Of a stretch of 64,000 bases of DNA, positions 61,130 through 64,000 are shown one piece after another (the first letter of the stretch is position 1; every line of letters begins with the position of its first letter). The notes below the pieces were generated by a model. It saw only the letters and a program-made list of their open reading frames with translations, was not told the origin of the DNA and did not search any database. The stretch lies in NCBI GenBank assembly GCA_031550125.1, contig JAVBOW010000013.1:1-64000 (forward strand). The letters are read 5' to 3'. This DNA is from JAVBOW01 sp031550125. Lineage in GTDB: Bacteria; Bacteroidota; Bacteroidia; Bacteroidales; Rikenellaceae. A program made the translations under genes and the position numbers.

Positions 61130-62896
61130 TTACCAACTCCAGTCGCCGAGATTCTTCTCCTGCTCCACCCTTGTTTGCACGTCGGCCGGCAGCCCGTAGA
61201 AGAAATCTATGCCTGTGAGCTGCTCTATCTCGTCCACCGACTTGACCAGCGTACCGCGCTGACTGAGGAAATAGTCCCTCGTCCTTTGCGAGTAGCTCTT
61301 ATTCTCGAACCAAAAACCTATGGCGTTGTAAGCGCCGTTCTTCTTGCGGCGCAGGATAACCTTGAAATTATATTTAGGTATGGCCAGCCCGTTGCTGTAT
61401 TTGAGTATGGGTTGGTCGTTCGTTATCGCGCCCCCGCAGCATATGTAGAGCGTGTCGCCCGATACCTGCGCCCAATCGCGCTCGTAGTTTTCGAGCTGCA
61501 GCCATATGCCCTGGTTTAGGTCGGAATTCTGCGGGGACATGTTGGAATAGAAGAATGTCTCCTGGTTCATCTCCTTGGAGGCCGTCCTCTCGCCCGACGA
61601 ACACATGTGTCCCTTGTCGTATCCGCTCGGGAAATCATTGTCTTTGGCCTGGTATTCCGTCGGTATGCGCGAATCCTGCCTCCAGGCGTTGGTGCGGCCC
61701 GAGGAGCCGAAACAGGAGGCGTAGAGCTTCCACGCCACCCATTTGGAGTGTTTCTTGCTGCACTCGTATTCCATGGCGAACTTTCCCTTGGTGTATTCAA
61801 GGAACCAATCCTTGTCCACTATCATCGGCAGTTCGTACCGCCCGGCGTATAGGCCGGTAGGGGGAGGGGCGGACGGTTTGCCGCTCTGCGTGAGCGTCAG
61901 GTTTCGCACTATAGAGCCTGCCGTTACGATTATCGTGGCGGTGCGCGGCGAGGAGGAAAGGTTCTGGCTGGCGCTGACCCATATACTGTAATTATTACCG
62001 CCGTTGACGTTGGATGTATTACACCATGGAGCCGTTCCAGAGGGATAGGAGAACGTAACGATCCACGAGGTGTTGGAGGTTATATTAACCGAAACGCCCT
62101 CGTAATCCCAATCTATGGTACTCTGCGCGGCGAAGGCCGCTTCAAGGACGGGATTCGGCTCGGGATCGCCCCCCCTCTCCTGTATGATCGTCAAAGGTAT
62201 GTCCGTACCCTCCGCCGATATGGTCACGGTGGCCCGGCGCTCCGATTGCGAAGTGTTGGCCGCCGTGGCTATCCACACGACGGCGTCGCCTGTGCCTATC
62301 CTGGTGGAGAGGGTGTTGCCGCCGTCAACGGCGCACCATCCCGACTGGCCCCCTTCCGGATAGGCCACGGAAAGATCCCAGTTGCCGTCGCACTTTATCT
62401 CCACGAAGACGCCCACGCCCGTATTCCCGAGCGATATCTGAGACACGTTGCCCGAAGGCCCCTGCAGGGCGGCCGTGAAAGGCTGAGGCCCGACGCCGGT
62501 CCCGGACTGTGTGATGCCCAGCGGAACGATAGTGCCGCCGACGTTCACCTCTACGACCGCCGTACGCGACAAAGAGGCGGTATTACGCACCGTGGCCACC
62601 CACACGCTCGCCTTGCCGTTGCCATCTTTCGTTTGAGGGCTGCTTCCGCCGCTTACCGTACACCATCCCGAAGGCGCGCCTACGGGATAAGTGAGGTTGA
62701 GCGTCCAGGCGCACGCGCAGTCTATCACCACGAACATTCCGTCGCAGTCGCCGCTTATCGTCTTCTCGGAAACGTTGCCCGTCGGATCGTAGATCGCGGC
62801 GGAAAAAGACGGCGGCGTATTCCCGGCGTCGTCTGTGCCGCATCCGTAAAGCGCCAGGAAGGCGAGCGGCAACAATATCTTTAAAATATGCTTCAT
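61130..62896 (-). CDS. DNA/RNA non-specific nuclease with three BACON-like repeats
   Basis: This is a 588-residue lipoprotein (YGCG, Cys19, followed by TDDAG). Three BACON-like beta repeats lie at about 30-135, 142-243 and 253-345, each ending in an ITQSG/IIQERG/LTQSG tail. The C-terminal NUC (Serratia-type) domain spans about 355-588. It has GYDKGHMCSSGERTASKEMN, FFYSNMSPQNSDLNQGIW and QRTRDYFLSQRG. The usual DRGH motif reads DKGH: the catalytic His is kept but the Arg is Lys. The second nuclease in the operon has the canonical DRGH. Predicted to degrade extracellular nucleic acid at the cell surface. Confidence 0.9.
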   Translation of the reverse strand: MKHILKILLPLAFLALYGCGTDDAGNTPPSFSAAIYDPTGNVSEKTISGDCDGMFVVIDCACAWTLNLTYPVGAPSGWCTVSGGSSPQTKDGNGKASVWVATVRNTASLSRTAVVEVNVGGTIVPLGITQSGTGVGPQPFTAALQGPSGNVSQISLGNTGVGVFVEIKCDGNWDLSVAYPEGGQSGWCAVDGGNTLSTRIGTGDAVVWIATAANTSQSERRATVTISAEGTDIPLTIIQERGGDPEPNPVLEAAFAAQSTIDWDYEGVSVNITSNTSWIVTFSYPSGTAPWCNTSNVNGGNNYSIWVSASQNLSSSPRTATIIVTAGSIVRNLTLTQSGKPSAPPPTGLYAGRYELPMIVDKDWFLEYTKGKFAMEYECSKKHSKWVAWKLYASCFGSSGRTNAWRQDSRIPTEYQAKDNDFPSGYDKGHMCSSGERTASKEMNQETFFYSNMSPQNSDLNQGIWLQLENYERDWAQVSGDTLYICCGGAITNDQPILKYSNGLAIPKYNFKVILRRKKNGAYNAIGFWFENKSYSQRTRDYFLSQRGTLVKSVDEIEQLTGIDFFYGLPADVQTRVEQEKNLGDWSW

Positions 62897-62913
62897 ACGT
62901 TACTTCAATTGCT

Positions 62914-64000
62914 TTATTTTGTGACCAGGCTCCAGGCTTTGGGATTACATTCGGCCTCCACCCTGGTTTGAATATTCTCAGGCAGGTTGTAGAAGAAATC
63001 GAATCCGGTACGCTCCTCTATCCAGTCTATCGGTTTCATCATTTCGGCCAGCACGGCGTTAAGCTGTGTGGCGTTCATCGTTTTAGGGTCGTATTCCTCG
63101 GCGTAGGAGCGGTTCTCGAACCAGAATCCCGCCGCATCTATAGCCCCCGTGCTTCGCTTGCGCAGCAACACCTTGAAATAGAAACGGGGTATAGCAGACC
63201 CGTTCGAAGTGTAGCCCGAAATATCTTCGTCCGCCACGACAGTCCCGCCGCAGCAGATGAATATGGTGTCGTTGTTGTTTATCAGCCATCCGCGCTCCTT
63301 TGTCTCCAGCGCCGCCCATATCCCCTGGTTGAGGTTGGACACCTGGGGCGACATATTGGTGTAATAGAAAGTCTCGGAGTTCATATCGTGGCTTGCGGTA
63401 CGGTCGGCCGACGGACACATGTGGCCGCGGTCGTAACCCCTGCCGAAAGTCGAATAGGGCTGGAATTTCGATGGTATGGCGGGATCGGTGCGGAAATCGT
63501 CGCTACGCCCCGAGTTACCCATGCAGCCCTTGTAAAGCGGCCAGGCCACCCATTTGGCGTGTTTCCTGTCGGTCATATACTCGAATGAGTAGTTGCCCGT
63601 CGGATGGTAGACATACCACCCTTTATCCACTATGCGGGGAAGCTCCATCTTTTTGCCGCTGCTTTCGCTAAGCTGGGTCGCCTCGATGACGACCCTGGCG
63701 CCTCCGGCGGCGGTCACGGTTATCGTGGCGCCGTACGTCTCGGCCGTAGGATTAGGTTCTGCCGCTATCCAGACGTTCGTATTTCCCGTCCCTTCGGCCG
63801 TCTGCGGGCCGTCTATGCCGCCCACGTAGCACCATGCCGGGGTATCTCCACCGGGTGTGGTTATAGTGAGCGTCCAGCTGTCGCCGGTGACTATCTGCAG
63901 CCATTTCCCGTCGGATTCGGCGGGGAAAGTGGCAGTCCCGTTGCTGAAATATGCATGCAGGGCGGGAGCGGACGGCCCGTCGTCTTTCGAACACCCCCAG
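62914..64000 (-). CDS. BACON-NUC DNA/RNA non-specific nuclease, partial at the right edge
   Basis: The gene enters from beyond the window; 5' codons of the signal peptide are missing. The frame continues past the first internal ATG to the edge and there reads WGCSKDDGPS, a lipobox Cys followed by the acidic surface-export motif. One BACON-like domain (ATFPAESDGKWLQIVTGDSW to VIEATQLS) precedes the NUC domain with canonical FGRGYDRGHMCPSADRTASH and TNMSPQVSNLNQGIWAALET. It is a paralogue of the next gene (17 nt away) with one instead of three BACON repeats. As the first visible gene of the operon it probably carries the promoter upstream, outside this window. Confidence 0.9.
   Translation of the reverse strand, partial: WGCSKDDGPSAPALHAYFSNGTATFPAESDGKWLQIVTGDSWTLTITTPGGDTPAWCYVGGIDGPQTAEGTGNTNVWIAAEPNPTAETYGATITVTAAGGARVVIEATQLSESSGKKMELPRIVDKGWYVYHPTGNYSFEYMTDRKHAKWVAWPLYKGCMGNSGRSDDFRTDPAIPSKFQPYSTFGRGYDRGHMCPSADRTASHDMNSETFYYTNMSPQVSNLNQGIWAALETKERGWLINNNDTIFICCGGTVVADEDISGYTSNGSAIPRFYFKVLLRKRSTGAIDAAGFWFENRSYAEEYDPKTMNATQLNAVLAEMMKPIDWIEERTGFDFFYNLPENIQTRVEAECNPKAWSLVTK

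Noticed and set aside
1..64000. CRISPR arrays, tRNA, rRNA, transposase or integrase genes
   Set aside because: Scanning found no regularly spaced direct repeats, cloverleaf-like tRNA sequences, rRNA motifs or recombinase motifs.

Overview
The window is a GC-rich, gene-dense chromosomal segment from a Bacteroidota bacterium, most likely order Bacteroidales; an Alistipes/Rikenellaceae-like genus is plausible but not proven. The evidence is a SusC/SusD polysaccharide utilization locus (PUL), GH92/GH76/GH3 enzymes, serine-type sulfatases, many surface lipoproteins with acidic residues after the lipobox Cys, families restricted to this phylum (DUF3823, DUF5606, LruC, DUF5689, BACON), a fused aspartokinase-homoserine dehydrogenase beside a phosphoglycerate-mutase-like homoserine kinase candidate, and repeated TAnnTTTG -7 promoter elements. 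No rRNA, tRNA, CRISPR array, integrase or transposase was seen.

Layout. 96-14431 (minus): an alpha-mannan-type PUL transcribed in the order surface glycan-binding lipoprotein, GH76, SusC, SusD, DUF3823 lipoprotein, an unassigned TIM-barrel-like secreted protein, GH92. A roughly 120-nt terminator-like hairpin sits directly in front of the last two genes. 14952-16999 (minus): thiL, thiD and a FtsB/DivIC-like protein, ended by a perfect 27-bp inverted repeat. 17064-18936 (plus): aroQ and pyk. 19024-21165 (minus): a LruC-domain lipoprotein. 21666-25961 (plus): pta-ackA and ptb-buk back to back. 26094-29917 (plus): GH3 plus sulfatase. 30042-33619 (plus): a Trp-rich leader peptide with attenuator before a TrpB2-type tryptophan synthase, then lemA-htpX and a fluoride channel. 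33608-38596 (minus): the threonine operon (aspartokinase/homoserine dehydrogenase, homoserine kinase candidate, threonine synthase). 38940-41287 (minus): a relatively AT-rich LamG lipoprotein and a membrane-anchored AraC-type regulator. 41431-46320: DUF5606, yajC, DUF1573, nusB, a HI0933 flavoprotein, a shortened methyltransferase-like protein, a PduO-type adenosyltransferase and DUF2795. 46605-48608 (minus): a sulfatase and an unknown lipoprotein. 48733-55739 (plus): a six-gene MacB-type tripartite efflux operon with three consecutive adaptor lipoproteins. 55799-56155: a YjbR protein. 56296-64000 (minus): an apparent nucleic-acid-degradation operon with two BACON-NUC nucleases, an EEP phosphodiesterase, a TonB receptor and an OB-fold DUF5689 lipoprotein. 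The first gene of this operon runs off the right edge.

The best candidates for something new are the SusD-less nuclease/TonB operon at the right end, the Trp leader/attenuator in front of trpB2, the intra-PUL giant hairpin with the unassigned hydrolase-like gene behind it, and the triple-adaptor efflux operon. All calls come from reading the sequence; no database search was run.
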